From NCBI RefSeq assembly GCF_002234675.1, contig NC_019864.2, forward strand, positions 11,859,582 through 11,923,581: a DNA stretch of 64,000 nt, read 5' to 3'. A program made the translations under genes and the position numbers. Shown here in pieces: positions 61,841-64,000 of this stretch. The notes under the pieces are model-generated. The model did not search any database. It was not told where the DNA came from and worked only from the letters and a program-made list of their open reading frames with translations. The DNA is from Oryzias latipes. Taxonomy: Eukaryota > Chordata > Actinopteri > Beloniformes > Adrianichthyidae. Within the stretch, counting starts at the first letter, position 1. Every line of letters begins with the position of its first letter.

Positions 61841-63880
61841 ACCCAGCCTTCCTTTACAGCCAGCACACCACTATTAGACAGCAGCCTGACTGTTTTAGGA
61901 TTGATGACACCTATCATACAGAACAGACCTTATGTCTAATGAGGTTGCTCTGCGGATACGTTTGGTCCGAGCTAACCGCGTTTTCTCCAGCGGAGCGGCG
62001 TCTGACTCCCCTCTGCAACTTGCAGGCACAGACCATACTGCTTTGCGAAGCCATTTGTCAAACCTCTGTACCATTAAATTATCATGACCCCAGAGAGATG
62101 TCATCCTCTTGGAAGACACTGCGTCCCAGTCAAAGACGCGCGGCGTGTGAGACAGAGAGCGGAATGCAAAATTGACTGCACAAAAGCGCATGTTTGCTCA
62201 GGCTGTGCTATGTCATCGTGTAGCTCCATCATCAAAGTTTAAACAATGTCTGGCCAAAGGAGGAGTTCCCCGCAGCTACAGCATGTTACAGTTCACTCTT
62301 GCCATCATAAATCATCTTGTTTGTCTCAACAATAGTCACCTGTATTGTAGGCTGGTGCACTTTAGGTCTCCTGTGAGAGCTCTCTAAGGTAATAAAGAGA
62401 TTCACTGCAAAAGATGGGACTGTTTTTGTGTGTGTGTGTGTGTGACTTAAAATCTATTATTTTAAGCTAAACACAAGTTAAAGGAAACAAGATTTATTCA
62501 CACTCCTCCTTGCATTAACATACTAGCTTAATGAGTGAGTGGAATTTAAATCCATGAAAATGTCTCAAACCAAAGTTTGCCTTTGGTTGGTGATGAGCAG
62601 AGAACAGATATATTTAGATGAAAGACACGGAGATCTGAGCCTCTGCAGAAAATTATCCATTAGTGGGCAGCGGAGCAGAATTCTTAAACACTAATAAAGG
62701 CCGTGTTCAAGGAAGCTGTTAAGTAAACAACTGGTAACATGGCTGGTTAGTTTTAATCGCCTGTGTGTGATGTCTTCATTTTAATGTTTGCACTTAAGGG
62801 AAAGAGCATTTTGCTCCTGTTTTGAATGACGCTGTTTAAAACTGTGGACTCCCAGAGTAAGCAAGCGGCAAAACGGAGCAAAACTAAAACAACATTATTT
62901 CAATGTGTGTTCACTTTTTAACAGTGTCTGCTGTGGAACGCTTATTAGAGCAAACTACATCAAGAAAATATCTGCAGAGGTTTGTATAATGAGTGCCGCA
63001 GTTTCCTCTGGTGTTCGTATTTCTTTTTCTGTAATCTAAAGAACAGACTGAACATTAAATCAACTGCTCTGGTGCTTGTTGTGCTTTTTTCTATTGGCTA
63101 AGTTCACACAGAGGTAAATGAGACAAGTAGAAGAATATACAGCATCCTACATTCCAAATGTTAACACTCATGTAATTGTTTTTGCAAGAAAGACTGAGCT
63201 TCCCCAGGGTCATGTGTTGAGAATGAGCAGCAGAAACATGAAAATAAGTGCTGCAAGGAAATTAAAATGAAGCAATTTTATTGTCACAGACCTCTTGACA
63301 AGAGTCCGAGATCATAGGAAGTACGGATTAGGTTCAAAGGTTTTTCTTAGGGTGTATTCAGACTGGAAAGGTCCATTGGTCCGGACAGAGACGGCTTGAT
63401 TTGATCCGGATCGAGTCCTGAACCTTGCACTTGGTCTATATTCAGACTGCCTTCTACCAGACATTTCTGTTTCGAACCAAAGCTTGTAAACAGAAGCACA
63501 TGACAAAAAAGTCATTGGCCAGGAATTATGAGGGGCAAAACAAGTAGAGGCAGAAATTATGGAAGTCCTAAACTTTGCAATCCTTGGCAGGATAGTTCAC
63601 CTATCGAAACTTTATTTTTCAAGAAGACTTTTGTAGGGTGGCAAATGAGAACAGCAGAGTGGAAGAGCATTGCTTCTGAATTTCTTCAAAAATATGAAGA
63701 AAATGCGCATTTCTAAGGTTGTATTGATGATGCCAATGATGATACTAATATTAATTCAAAGATTGGGAGTAAGTGGGGGGCAATGCTTTTTGTCTTGCCC
63801 CACGTAGCTCCGGACCTGCTTAAACTGTTCTATGATGTTTGTAACCAAACAAATAACCTGCATCAATTTCTCATTCCCAA
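61841..63880. other. Intergenic, no gene seen
   Basis: Contains a short TG run at 62427-62444. Open frames are short and without features. Confidence 0.5.
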
Positions 63881-64000
63881 CATTTGGGATGTGGTGATGG
63901 GTGCAACAGCGACTCACCATGCAGTGGAGGTGTCGTAGGGCAGGAGTGTGGGGCTGTGGCTCTCCCCTCGAAGGCTGTGTCTGGGCTGATGGTGGCTGGG
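63881..64000. other. GC-rich window edge, possibly start of another repeat
   Basis: Base composition jumps to GC-rich with GGGGCTGTGGCT-like stretches. It may be the beginning of another GC-rich retroelement, cut by the window end. Confidence 0.25.

Noticed and set aside
1..64000. tRNA, rRNA, CRISPR, operon or phage features
   Set aside because: None found. tRNA-like boxes occur only in the SINE-like repeats, and the gene structure is that of a vertebrate nuclear genome.

Overview
The window is vertebrate nuclear DNA, most probably from a teleost. Coding sequence is split into short exons with GT-AG (and a few GC-AG) introns, non-coding DNA is AT-rich, and TG/CA microsatellites are frequent. 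Dispersed repeats include a tRNA-headed SINE-like family, hAT and Tc1 remnants, LINE 3' ends and a roughly 211-bp MITE present eight times. The MITE and other repeats look like those of medaka (Oryzias), but that is recollection and was not tested. No bacterial, plasmid or phage features, CRISPR arrays or tRNA/rRNA genes were seen.

Layout. (1) 1-2.1 kb: a class A GPCR of the apelin-receptor family, plus strand. (2) 2.3-7.8 kb: repeat-rich intergenic DNA with a SINE-like element, a MITE pair, a CACTC-ended DNA element and the edge of a Tc1-like element. (3) 7.9-19.5 kb: parvb (beta-parvin), 13 coding exons behind a CpG/GC-box promoter, with a phase-compatible candidate second first exon at 11.55 kb. 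(4) 23.4-34.1 kb: parvg (gamma-parvin), 12 coding exons on the same strand. (5) 34-64 kb: about 30 kb with no gene I can support, made of single-copy AT-rich DNA and repeats. These include a complete non-autonomous hAT element with an 8-bp target duplication, a degenerate Tc1 transposase, a LINE reverse-transcriptase tail, and a poly(A)-ended insert flanked by two near-identical 620-bp direct repeats.

parvb and parvg are tandem paralogs, as on human chromosome 22q13, and exons 4-13 of one match exons 3-12 of the other almost base for base in length and phase. Parvins carry two calponin-homology (CH) domains and work in the ILK-PINCH-parvin complex linking integrins to actin. The upstream GPCR is functionally unrelated. 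Exon boundaries were placed by hand from splice consensus, reading phase and remembered family similarity. No alignment or transcript evidence was available.
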